Source of the DNA: Congeria kusceri
Taxonomy: Eukaryota; Mollusca; Bivalvia; Myida; Dreissenidae
DNA length: 64,000 nucleotides
Assembly (NCBI GenBank): GCA_027627225.1
Contig: CM051029.1
Location: 14,120,159 to 14,184,158, forward strand
Direction: 5' to 3'
Shown here: piece by piece, positions 37,082 to 49,914 of the stretch
Layout of the letters: every line of letters begins with the position of its first letter
Numbering within the stretch: position 1 is the stretch's first letter
Program-made: the position numbers and the translations under genes
Notes under the pieces: generated by a model
The model's database searches: none
Seen by the model: only the letters and a program-made list of their open reading frames with translations
Told to the model about the DNA's origin: nothing

Positions 37082-38329
37082 TATCTTTGTATCGAGTGTA
37101 TGCTTTATGCTAATCATTATACATTTGTTCTTCATCTGCCAATAAATATATGTTCTTAAGTGCATAGAAGAACCATTTCAAAACCTGTTTACACAATTTA
37201 ACAAACATACGTTGTGTGGTTTCAACCGTATTCCGTTGTAAAGGATACCAAAGACTCCTTTTAACTGACCAATACCTCGTTAAACTTTGGCTCTTGTTTG
37301 CCTATGTGACCTTCAAAATAGTGTGTGTTGTTAGAGCATGATATATCGAAGTATTCATGCATGCACTTGATATTATTTAAAACGATATCTTACTATTGAA
37401 ATAGTTGTCAAACATATTAAAACGAAATACATGCTCAAATTAATTAACTGACAATACAACATGTTGATACATATATTATTATTTAAAAAAAATGACATTA
37501 TGTTTGGAAACAATAAAATATAAACTATCTGAAATATAAAATATAATTTTGAAAAGATTCCGTTTGTTAGTTTAGCAGTTTTTTTCATTATGGGTTTAAA
37601 CATGTTCAGTTTTCATTCAGTTTTGTATTCATTACTTACAAAATACTGATAATATGTGGGTGTTCAAAGCTATTGAATACCACAAAACAGATTATTCATA
37701 TAAAAAAATGTAGTAATTAAAAGAAAATTAAAGGATGTTGTTTTACAAAGTGTTGTATGTACGTGTTACAATTCTTGTTTTTTTTCTTGTTACCAATATA
37801 AACATGATAAAAACATGTTGTGCTCCATGATGGGGATCTCAGGATGGCATCAACATCCATCTTTTACACGGATAGCCACTGTCTCCTACGATATGCTATT
37901 GTCCATTTCGTGTATTGGCTGCATCGTTCCTGACTTAATCTAGTTCCTTTAACGGTAATGGCAAAGAATAGCTTATATATAAAACATTTTTTTTAAAGCA
38001 AAATTATGTGTTTGCATATCTGGTATTCCTTTAAACTATTTTAAAGAAGATTTAAGAAGTTTTCAACATGTCATAGCATTTAAAAAAGAAATAAACACAA
38101 CCTAATATATTTATATGTTTTGATTCGTATTAATTTATATATCGCCCATTGCAAGCCAGAAGGTGCTATCAGCATAGGTGCAAAGAAGACTGATAGCACA
38201 TACTGGCTCTTAACGGACGATATATGAGAGCTAGAACATGATATTGCAATTTACATGATTTATTTATAACATATAAACATCTATATTTTGTCGTGTTGCA
38301 CTATATAAACCAAGAGTTATAAACAAGTT

Positions 38330-38755
38330 TCATTTATGACAGTACTTTGACGACTTACAGCCTTTAACACACGTTGTTGCAGTATTAACATCAAATGCAA
38401 CCTTGTTATTGAAGATATGGTACTCCTTGTGATTAACCTAACCACCCTATTTCCCTGCAGGGGCTTTGATTCTAATTTTAGTTCCATCAATACCATCAAA
38501 ACTCGTTGAGCTGAGCTTTTCCATAAAACGCATGAGCGTTTTTAGTAAATTCTTGTTCATACAGTATACCCTGGATGTTAAGAGCAACTTTATCATGCGA
38601 ACTAAACTGAGTACTAAGCCTCTGCAATTGCACTAGATGCTGTAGGCTATGATATGGCACGAGCAACGCAATCATTCAGCTGAATAAGGCCAGTTGCAAC
38701 ATACCTCAATGTCATCAGTAATTTTTGTGTGTAACACAGTGTTCTCTTACATTGG
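38330..38755 (-). pseudogene. PIF/Harbinger (HARBI1-like) transposase fragment
   Basis: Minus strand: LRYVATG-like, a stretch resembling the helix-turn-helix zone, then FDGIDGTKIRIKAPAG, VNHKEYH, and VAFDVN, matching the DDE_Tnp_4 signature (xGxIDGTxIxI, NRKGYHSIN, D). Two in-frame stops after APAG and further decay downstream. The nuclease is incomplete; catalytic function is lost. Confidence 0.7.
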
Positions 38756-38759
38756 ATTC

Positions 38760-41700
38760 AGTTCATGTATATATTTCTTTTCATCAGTTGTAAACGCACA
38801 ACTTTAGTTCACTTCTTTATATTCATAACAATGCAATCATACAAACTACAATAGTTCACAGTCTCAAGTCTAGATCCAAATCCGATAGTATCCCAATATA
38901 ATAAAATATGATGACTCAACGGTCGAGCCTTAGGATCACTAATAACCACTAAGGATCAAGCCATACACAACATACATATAGAAAATCATGTTGTAATCAC
39001 ATTAAAATACATAAAAGCGCTAATCATTTTTGCATATATAATAATTAGAGAAATCTTCTAGTGGCCTATTTAAATAATTCTTTACATATATGCTAATATT
39101 TCACCAGATAGATATATAACAATCATCTACAACACACTAAAACATCACAGCAGCTATAAGACATAGAAAGGTTACACTTTTCCTCTCTCACACATACACA
39201 TTACAACAAATATAAACGTACCAAATGTGGTTTGGACTTTACATAGTCTGCAGTTCTGGCTCCCTCTGCCTCCCTGCCTCTGTACGTTCGGACTCGTGAA
39301 CATTAGAACTGCAACATTAGAATCACGGTGCACAACAAACATAAATTGATGATTAACAGTCTTTCCATACCAAAGATAACAGAATAATTCCATTTTGCCT
39401 ACAGGTTCCAGTAAGAACAAAGTTCAATGCAAAATAATTATAGACAAAGCAGTACTCACTTGAAAATCAATTATAATACATAAATAATACAAAATATTAA
39501 CAATACAAGTATTACTAAACTTTCAGAAGTAATACAAACTGTTGAAATAAAAATATCTGTCCACATTTTGACTGCCCAGAACACAGTGAATGAAGGATTT
39601 AAACAGAGTGGGAAACTATCACTTGACTAAACTGGTTTTAAAATCAGTAAACTGTGACCATTGGCCAGTATGATCAATTGGAGATAATCAACTTCCCTTG
39701 TCAGAATTATTGCAACATTATACCTGATTACAAATGGATGACAGGCTATTTCTTCGCTTGGTTGGCTTTTGTATTCGTGCATGTAATGTTACATCCAGGG
39801 CCTCGTTTCCATGTTGACAGAATCGGTACATTTTGATCTCAAGAGGGTCCTCTTTGGAAACCTTTTATCTGTGGACATAAAGCACATTACAACGTATATT
39901 ATATAAACTATAAAACAATATTCGTCAAGCATATTTAAAGTCATCAGTGAAACTAACTTACATGCAAAGAGAACATTAAACCTGTAAATAGCAAAAGTAC
40001 CTATTTTAATTAAAAATTTTAATTAGTTAATACGTATTGTGGAAACAGCCCAGACATATGTACCAAATTGTGCTGGTTCGAATTTTTTAACGACAAAACG
40101 GTAATGCACTCCGTCTATAATATTCCTGATACACTAGCTTGTACACATTTTATATCCGGATACCGATGCATCCGAATTTTATAACACACATGGAGGTGCC
40201 TTGTGTGTGCGTCGTTATAGTGACATACTTGTATTTACATTGGTATTTTAGAACATTACTAACTTGTCAATATTAATAAGCTGCAAACATAAGTCCATAT
40301 TCAGCAGCTAACATGGCATGTAAGCAAATGCACTAAAACGGAATGATTATAACACGAAAGTAAACTTACCGTATTGAAACTGCTACCGATTGATAGTGGG
40401 TGAAATATAATCTAATGTAACAAAAAAAAAACACCGGCACTGTGTGTATTTCAAAATCTTACGATATTGTCTTCTTCAGTTATGGAATGCCGATTCTTCC
40501 TTAACACTAGAGGTGTAAATTTAAGTAAGTAAAGATAAACATAAGTTAAAACTTTCTTCAATATTCGTTTTTCTTAGATAGGCCTATATGATTTAAGGAT
40601 TTTTTTACAACTTTTATAACAGCTGCATAAGTATGCGAGTCGATTTGTTTTCGTATTTGTATAATTTTAATTCGATTAATGGATTAAATAATTTGCATTC
40701 ATAAACCATTTTAATTAACAATATTTCGGCATCGATTAGATTAAATAGAGCGAAAAAAACGTGGATGTGGTTAGGCTTCTATTTATGAGATGTTAGGAAC
40801 AACAGTTATTTTTTATTTTTTTTTACACTATATATTTAAACTGATGCAGTATTTGGTATATGCCAATCAAATAATTTCAACGTTGACGGACGGCACAACG
40901 CATAAAGTAGCATATGTTGTTTTTGTATATTTCAAATGTATCTTAAATGAACAAACATTATGATTGCCCAATACTTTAATATTCAAATAAGTATTACGAT
41001 CGGTACATTTGACACATTGTAAAGTTTAGCACATACATGAATCCATTCATTAACCTTTGTTATATATATAGGATGTAATCGTTACGTTATCGAACCGATA
41101 CGTTGAACATTTCACGGTTGTTTATTGTTTTGTAACATATGTAATGATTTAAAACAATTGTTGGAAACATGGTTTTACGTATCGCTTTTATAGGAACGTG
41201 TTCGATCGAACATCAAAATGGACAATATATTTCTGAATATTGTCGTTTGGATAACATGTCGCTGTACACTTCTGGGTATTCGTACGTAGATTTATAAGTA
41301 CTTTGCATGTATTGTTTTGTAGTTTTGTTTTACAATGTTAAATATAAACATAAGCACTACATTGTAAATAAATACTAAAACGTTAATAAATAATTGCATG
41401 AAACGAAAAACATCGACGAAATTAGAAACCAAAAGTACACAACATATGATAAAATTATTGGTTGTTTACTGAATGACATGTCTAAAGTACACGCGCTAAT
41501 GTGGGTCACGTAATTGTTACGCATTACACAACGTTTTTACATTAAATAAAACGAAAAACAAGACCTTAGCATATGTGTGCATGTAACTAATATTAGACTG
41601 TGTGGTTACTTACACAATCTGCCAATTCGACGAAACATATGCTGAGTGATGTAATAGTCGGTCTTACTTTTTTATTGTTCTTCATTACAATGTGTTATAT

Positions 41701-42570
41701 ATACAAGTCTTTGGGATCATTTAATATTGTTAATTATTTAAAAAAAATTATAAAATTTAGATTGTCAAATATTTAGCAAAATATTGCTACAAAACTCTAT
41801 TTTGAATGAAAATTAACGGTACATATAATGAAAGTCAATCACGTTGCAACGCATATTACAAATCATTGATTAACATATATTATAGCATAAAACGTTTCCA
41901 GTCTGTTAAAGAGGGTGTGTTTACGAACAAAAAACGGTCGGTTATCATAGAAATTATTCAGTAAAATCACGCGCCAATAAAGACCAGCTTAGTGTTTGAA
42001 TTATGCTTGATCCCCCCCCCCCCCACGCCTGTTAATACTGTTCATAATGAAACGCGTGCTAGATTGAAGAACAGTATTGCATTATCGCGATGTGTATACT
42101 ATTTATAACATACATATATATGCACGCTGAAATCCATGTAAAATCCAATTTTAAATTCAAATCGAAGACAACTTTGATAAAGGCGACTAACTATTTCGGC
42201 TCAACGCGGCCCTGGTAATCACATTTGAAAACAAGTACAAACAAGCAGGAGCGCGATTTTGCGTTACTCTATGCTATTAAAAATACGATGTTATAATTCA
42301 TTACCCATTCATTTCGGTTTTATTACACTACTTTTGTTTGTATGCTATAATACTGACTCTACACCTTTCTTCGGTCGTTAACGTCCGCAAAGGCCATTAA
42401 AATGCATTAAAGCGCTCGTGCTACGCGATTGGTCTTTAACCTATTTTCGGGCCTCTGCGAACGTTATCGACCGAAAACAGGCATATTACCCCTTACAACA
42501 GAACTCAATTGTTTCAAAAAAAGTGGTAGTAGCAAAATGAATGTGCCTAACCTTTTAAAATTAAAGATAA
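38760..42570. other. No gene recognised
   Basis: Might include the rest of the Harbinger element. A minus-strand open stretch at 39172-39420 has no recognisable domain. Confidence 0.5.
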
Positions 42571-42574
42571 GTAA

Positions 42575-44476
42575 AACCTGTCCAAACCGAACCTTGTGAA
42601 AACCGAATCCCTGTGAAAACCGAACGGCTGTGTCGGTCCCGATTGTTTTCATTCTTAGTTTATATATAAAAAAAACTTTAATAAACCGAACCCTGTCAAA
42701 ACCGAATAACGAACGATTTTTTCACAAATTTGATCTAATTCAACCTTAAAAATCCTGAATAAACCGAACGGTGTATCCTGTCAGGTAACACTTCGCGATA
42801 CCGCGGAAGTGCATTATATACAATGAGGATGACGTCACACACCAAACCTCTGTACTTAACCGCATTATTTCGCCCAAAACGGCGAAATGTGCTTACGCAT
42901 GAAGTAATCCCGCGTATGAAAGTTGCTTCATGAACTGACTTTATTGATACCATTAATCAGTCTAATATTCAGTTAATACTGATAGTAGAATATATTTCTG
43001 TTAAATAAAATAACAGTAGTTCGTGTTTTACGCTGTTTAGCGTGTTTATTATAAAAAGCTACTTTCACTTTCGATTTGTGTGAAAATTTAATGTTAGATG
43101 CCACTAAATCCAATTCCCATAGGGTCCCATTATAAAACGGCGAACTTTCAGATATCAGATTGTGCCAGTTTAGTGTCTGTTAATAGATGAATCTTTCCTC
43201 TTCCGAAAATAGCAATAAAGATATATGGCATGTTACTTCTAAGAGCATGCGTCTCAAATGAATGCAGACACCGGTAGAAACTAGGGTTTGCGAAGTCATA
43301 TTTCGACAAAATCCCCATGCCTCAGTAAACACACCCCAAAAGCTCATCTTTCAAGTTAGCCTCCAAAGAAATGCACAACAATTTCCCAAACACACAGAGG
43401 ATATTATAATCAACCTCAAAAGACATGTCAGACATTGCTAAATACTGTTCATAGCAGATGAAAAAAAGGAACTCTAGTAAAAGGTAATACTTCGAAAGTA
43501 AAACGGAGGGAAACACATCGATTTACTGGGTATCTAACCTCAATTGGATGTTTAATCAACCATTGCGAGCTATGCTGGAAAGTAACGCATATCCATAATG
43601 CTTAGAGCGTCAGTACACAGCTCTGTCAGACCGGTGTAGACACAACGGCGGAAACGTGAACCCGATATTAAGTGACACAATTACACACAAAGGGCATACT
43701 CGCCATGGCGATAACGGGGCAGTGGTGCAATTAGCGATCAGCTAGTTGGTGCATACGACACTAGTAAAATTGTGAAAAACAGATAAGTCGGTCGTGTTTT
43801 ATGTTAAAATGTATGTACAGGGTAAAGTTTTTAATGTTTCAGAACAGTGTAATTAATTTATACATATAGTAAATTCTTACAATATTTCGATCACTGATCT
43901 CCATAACCCTAAGGCTTGCCATAAAATCGCGCTAAAATAAATATGTTTAAACTAATCAAAGCAGTCAACAATTGGTGATTTCTTCAAACAGATGTAAATA
44001 TATGTTTCGTTGAATACATTAACTTGTTTGATTGATGATTTGAGTGTCGTTTTTTTGTACAAATATACATTTTGTTTGTTTGTTTGTTTTGCTTGGATTT
44101 TTCGCCGTTTTTAACAGTATTTCAGTCATATCACGGTGGTCAGTTAACATACTCACACTTTTGCTGGGCAAGCTTAGCCGATCTAAGCGGTTTACCAGTA
44201 CCAAGTGCACATACCTATGCCAGTAACTGACAACTGCCTAACTTGATCAGAGGTAGGGGGGCAATCTAGTAGACATTTTGTACTTGAAATAAAAAAAAAA
44301 TAAAAAAAGTGTAAACATAAACATGTTTTTGTCTTATCATATACTCAAATTATCATATAAAATAGAACGTACATTTTTAAAGGAAAATGTCATTTAATAA
44401 AAAACCTGGATAAACCGAACACCTCTGAAAACCGAACGATAAGCCCGGTCCTGACGCCGTTCGGTTTAGACAGGTT
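42575..44476. mobile_element. Pogo/Tigger-like TIR element, non-autonomous
   Basis: Ends AACCTGTCCAAACCGAA (42575-42591) and its complement with one mismatch (44460-44476), each followed inward by several more AAACCGAA copies (42598, 42614, 42690, 42760; 44410, 44428). TA dinucleotides lie next to both ends. No transposase was recognised in the 1.9 kb interior. Confidence 0.65.
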
Positions 44477-44479
44477 CTA

Positions 44480-46270
44480 AATTTTAGAAAATATCAGCAT
44501 TTGTCATGTGCCACTTACATACAGGCAGTTAGTTGTTCAACAACAGCCCAAAGCCTTTTTGACATGCATTTTTCCATACACTCAGTTAAGGTACGTCCGT
44601 GTTGTACGTGTATTAGGCCATCGGGAATTCGGACAGTATATTAATTACATTAATTAAATATTGTAAACACCTTAAACTGGCTTGCGATTAAAATTAATAT
44701 AAACATACACGCATGTATTTAGTATAACAAAATATGCGTATTATTTTAGATGTGCATAAATCAATGTTGGACACTGCAAAGCTTCGACTCATTTGTTGTA
44801 CATACGGGGTTGTTCCAAAATAGCGTATATTATTTAAGAAAGCAAATAATAATATCATGATAATATCATGATGTTGTTTGTTTGAGCATGTGCGCATGTA
44901 ATACCTGTATCTTTTACAGCTGCAGAATGAATTTAAGTAACTTTTATCATATATGTCTATTAAAAATATGCGTATATCAAATGTTAAGTAAACATTGCAG
45001 CTCACACTGTTTTATTTTCTAATAAACATAATGGCAACATACTTAAAATGCAATGTGTGTCCTTCATACAAACTATTTTGTTTTGAAAATATAAGTTATG
45101 ATAAAAAAGCGCGTTGGTGTGTCAATAAAAGAGGCTGCATTTAAATGAAGTCACTACAACAGTTTCTGTGGCGCATTTGTTTATCATGTTGGTCAGCATT
45201 GGCGTGAAATCTTAATGTCAAACGATTGCATCGGAACACAGGTTGGTAACACAAAATACACTATAAACACAATTATATAAGTTTGAAATTTATTTACAAG
45301 CGACAAAAAAGGTTTCCAACTATAAAGACGCACAGCGAAATGACACAAAACATACCGGTACCTATCACGTTCAACAATCAAGTCCATGGGATGGTAATTT
45401 ATGGGGACGAAAACAGGAGGAAACATCGAACATTATGCGGGGCATCTTTCATAAACTGCTGTAGGACACTCATTAAGTATTGTTTTGTTTATGTACTCAC
45501 AAAAAAACAACAACAACAGGACAACAAATGTATCCAGTACTATGGACAATGTTTTGAGAAGTAATAAGCGTATGACGTAAACACGTGCTTCATAATAACG
45601 TTGTGTGGGCCGCATCGCTGCATATTATGTTCCAAAAGGTATATTACTTCATTCGTTTTGAAGGTACATACATACTATTTGACAGGATTAGTAAGATGCA
45701 TTGCATTGCTGCAAGTAAAACAAACATGATTTTAATTATTCCTGTATAATCGCATTATCTAGCTATCAATTATACGCTATTCTGGGACAACTCTCGTATC
45801 GGTATATTTAAGCATGCCTCGTATGTTAAAGATATACTTTTATATTAGTTTGGTATTCACGCCTTTGTATATTACTATTTTATTTCGATGTTTATATTGA
45901 TCACATGTTACATAACAACATTATACATGTATGTTTTATGTGTGTTTTACTCACATATTAATTACACACTCCAATCCTAGCTTATTGATCACAAGCGAAA
46001 TGTCGTTCATATCGTTGTCATACACCAGTATTCGGAAATGCAATCAATGACATTATCCTATATGAGAAAAAGTATTACTGAAGGTTGATGATAGCCTTAG
46101 GTTGTAAAACTTGGCAATTTCGACGTAAATATTCCTATTACATCAGCATTATTTTATCGCTGCAGGTATATTTAAACACGTGATTCTCTTCGATATACAT
46201 TTTTTCATTGGTAGTTGGAGTATTGATATTAGCGTTTTCAAATGTACTAACGTATAATCCTAATATTTAC
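44480..46270. other. No gene recognised
   Basis: Short open frames only, AT-rich; upstream of the region D Ig remnant. Confidence 0.5.
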
Positions 46271-46277
46271 ACTAAAG

Positions 46278-46625
46278 GGGCAGAAGCTCCTGTATTAACA
46301 TCCAATTCAACATTGGTGATAGTCAACGAAGCTGTTCAATTAACATGCACCCACTCAGTTCAGACATATGTGGCATGGTGGCGCCAACCAGCAGGTGATA
46401 GTGCGTTTCTAAATATTTTCTCAATCGGATTCGTTGGCAACATTTGCATCTGAATTAATGCGACGCTACCGGATGAGTTTTCGAACTGTGGGTGCAGCTG
46501 AGCGACGACATTTACGTGCACACTGAATCCATTCAGCACCATCAATAACGGTGACAAGTGGACGTGCTAGATTGCCATAAATTTTCAAGCAACATACATC
46601 AATACAATGATACTAGCATTAGCAG
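46278..46625 (+). pseudogene. Region D: decayed Ig-domain exon
   Basis: Acceptor actaaag, phase-1 start, donor GTAAAT after 46625. EAVQLTCTHSVQTYVAWWRQ gives an Ig B-strand Cys and C-strand Trp; stop TGA at 46451-46453, then a disturbed middle, then KWTC followed directly by TAG. Likely an orphan Ig exon of the same receptor family. No FN3, TM or tail exon was found nearby. Confidence 0.65.
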
Positions 46626-47621
46626 GTAAATGGCATACTACTGTTGCACAGTTTGCAATACATATACTTTGTATCAAACATTAGTTGCAATATGTAAGTG
46701 TGATAAATTATATCTCTCTATACTAATACAACAGTATGATCCAACTGTATGAACTAAATTAAATCTACATTTTTGTATGTTTTAGTCAGGTATGAATTAT
46801 GTTTTTGGCTCCGTTTTATAAATTCAGTTAAGATGCATTCTTGGCGTTGCTCGGTATGTAAATCAAATAATGACATCGCAAGTCGGTCGTCTTATGTAGG
46901 AAGAAATTCTCGAGTAATGTCCTATGCGTACAAAGGCCGTCTTACGAAGTCAATATCATACATTCATCACGAACTACTTCGACAATTATGGTTACCATAC
47001 GGAATTTATCACATATACGGTTCTTACTGAAACAAAATCATGATGTTATTGGCTTCATTTTGATTTGGATTTTATCGTGCATGTACTGAAGAAAGTAAAT
47101 ACATAGTTTATAATTGTCAAAACTGATCATTCATTTATAGACATTATTTTATAACACAACTGTACAACTAGGGCGTTCATTCACGAAGATTATACTGATG
47201 TAAAACTTAATTTCGGATGCCCGTTATATGTTGCTAAATATTTGTTCTGCAAATTATATATGTCAATATTATATATTTGATTACTTAAATAAGCTGAATA
47301 GCTACCTAATGAATTAACATGAATACAATGTGATATTAAATTTATGCATGTATGATTGTTTCGATGCGACATATATCATGACAATTTGTGTTTGTATTGC
47401 TTACATGTACATCTATGTCTGCGTGACTATGAGTGCACATTATTTTATTCTTTGTTCTTCAACAAACGCATTGAATACGTGTTTGGCAGTTTATAAAAAC
47501 AATATAATTATAACAGTGATACAGAAAGGGAATACAATTAAATGATTAAATGATATCAATATGTGCATAATGTGTTTGTTTTAAGTTTGGTGTCACAATT
47601 ATACATTAGTTCAGTGTGCAG

Positions 47622-47731
47622 TCTTACATTTACTCCTACCACTGAGTACCACGGAGCCAGAATATACTGCAATGTCTCCCACGGATATGGGACAATCATA
47701 GCCAACATAACACTGCTTATCGATGTGCTAA
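47622..47731 (+). pseudogene. Region D: half Ig exon remnant
   Basis: Acceptor gtgtgcag before 47622. Reads FTPTTEYHGARIYCNVSHGYG with an F-strand YC and a closing beta strand ending IDVL, the usual end of these Ig exons. The donor expected at codon T|GT reads AGA, so it appears lost. Only the C-terminal half of a domain is present. Confidence 0.5.
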
Positions 47732-47734
47732 GAA

Positions 47735-49015
47735 AGTGTTTAATGTAAAACAAAACCTCCTTTGATGGCATCGCATACTAACAATGCCAGCGTAATGGAC
47801 AGTCCATTAATCACGTTTCTGTTGCTACGAATACAGCACCACCACTAAAACGAATCTTACGTGTTTAGATTAAGGGCCTTTATATCCACCTAAGTAATTT
47901 GTAAAGAACATGTTTAATTACAACTGTATAATACATAGTGTTACTAAAAATAGTAACATTTTGACGTCGATTACGGGCCTTTCGCGGCTCCGCTGAGCCG
48001 ATATAATTATAATTGGCCGCGGCCGATTTTTCGATAATCAAAGAGAATCCGATCGCGCGACGTCAACGACCACGAATGGCGTATTTAGTCAAAATTAAAC
48101 GGTTATATCCGAAAATGCAAATACTGAATATTAACGAAAGTTTTTAGTTAAATTGATTAAATATATATGCATCTTTTAGTTTGAGAAAAAGAATCACTGA
48201 ACAAAATTGAACAGATCGAACTTTTACTGTACCTCAATTTCAATCCATTGCTTCCAACAATAAAAATCCAACAATACTGTAAGCACTTCAATTCCATTGT
48301 CTTGTATCCATAAGCCTTAATTTTTAACAATCATGATATTAATTTCATGTGAACCATCCTGACCAGAAACACGATTTACGAAATCGCAATGACTGGTCAG
48401 AACGTTTGATTTTATTCGATTCAAAGTCTCAACATATATTATTTATCCAACTGACACATTCATCATTCAGAATTCGTCCATGCATGATTTATTAAACTAA
48501 TAGTAATGTATTTTGTATTTTACTAAAAATAAAAGCAAACACGACATAACGTTGTCACAACAAAACTGCGAGTCCAGCGAAAACTGGTTTGTTTCGTCAC
48601 TGTTTTTCTGTTTATAAATTACGTCATTTGTTAGAATTGCGTCACGTATTGCGTAATTAGTTGAATGTTAAACAAAAGTACTGCAAGTTTGTTTGGTGTT
48701 TTTGTTCACATGTTGTGTAATAAAGAAAGTAACATGATTCTTTTCTTGTGACAGGATAATATGTATTATAAACGATAATATACGCAGAGCTGGGCCGGGC
48801 GTCTATAATCGGCCCTAGCCGTATAACGGCCCTCTAAGTTCTGTGTTTTAAATCAACGGTGGTAAGATACGTCCATTCTCCTTGTTATTGTTGCATATCG
48901 TTTGCCTGCTCATTGCAGTCCTGGACAAATACACAATCCGTCCAAGCTCGAAATTGTATTTTCCCTGAAAAATGTTACCAGTAGTATTGAACAAGTTAAC
49001 ATATTGTATATCCAA
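47735..49015. other. No gene recognised; two GC-richer GGCCG patches
   Basis: Patches near 47975-48065 and 48790-48835 contain GGCCGCGGCCG, CGGCCC and ATAATCGGCC in inverse relation, possibly the ends of an unrecognised element. Confidence 0.4.
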
Positions 49016-49017
49016 AA

Positions 49018-49912
49018 AAGAAAAGTCGCGAAAATGATTAACACCAAATGTTAAGAATACCTCTCTGATATATTGAAATGTCTTTCCTCTTATTTTCTCT
49101 TTGATTTTCCTCAGACGTATTGAGCCAAGGAGAGTAAATCAGACAATGCCTTGCGGGTAAAAGCTCGTCTTCTTGGTCCAAATTTAATTTTAGCATTTGA
49201 AGTATGTATTTTATCCTTTGCACTTTATTCATGTCTTCATATTACACTTGCACTTGTTTACTGTTGCTACGAACAGTAGTCTCCCTTTGTTTACATAATT
49301 GTTGTATTACCCGTTCTCCAATTCCAAAATATAACAAGAATCCAGTGTACCCTTAAGTAATAACTTGTGTTCATTAAGCACATAATACTATTGCTGTGTG
49401 TGTATTAAGTTTTTATATTCAGTAACCACTGTTAAGTATTTTAGTATCAAATGTGTGTTCTTGTAAGTAATGTTCAGCGTTTAATTATCCGCCATCTTGA
49501 TTTCTTCAAATTCTTTACCGAGTTTTAATCCAATTGTGTTGTTAAGTCCGAATAATTAATATAGACAACACTTTATATAAGTGTTCAATTACAGAACACT
49601 CCTAACAGTACATCTTTTGTTGTCTTACAGTTTAACGCGCCTCTATGAGTTTAATCATCTTAAATTGCTTGCGAAAACGTATGTGCGTTTGAATTTCGTG
49701 ACTGTGTTAACTACAGTTTACATAATAACACCTATGCACACGCTATTTTTAGAAAACTGAATTTCGGAGTACTGAACGCACTTTCACTTGCAATATGTAC
49801 TTTTATCATAAATATATTTAAAGCTAGCAGTGGATGTTAACTTTTTGATATAAAAGCTGACCATTATTCAACGACTACGTGTATCCAATTGTATTTAAAC
49901 TTACGTTAATTG
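49018..49912. repeat. ~0.9-kb duplicated segment, copy 1
   Basis: Co-linear, same-strand similarity to 59080-59975, with shared blocks such as ATTCAACGACTACGTGTATC and CTGAACGCACTTTCACTT. A 64-codon minus-strand frame (49038-49232) is broken in the other copy. Could be a dispersed transposon or a local duplication. Confidence 0.85.
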
Positions 49913-49914
49913 TT

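Larger units (their letters stand above)
33110..38325. other. No gene recognised apart from the MITE at 36.0 kb
   Basis: Downstream of gene B. No further Ig, FN3 or tail exons and no long open frame. Confidence 0.55.
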
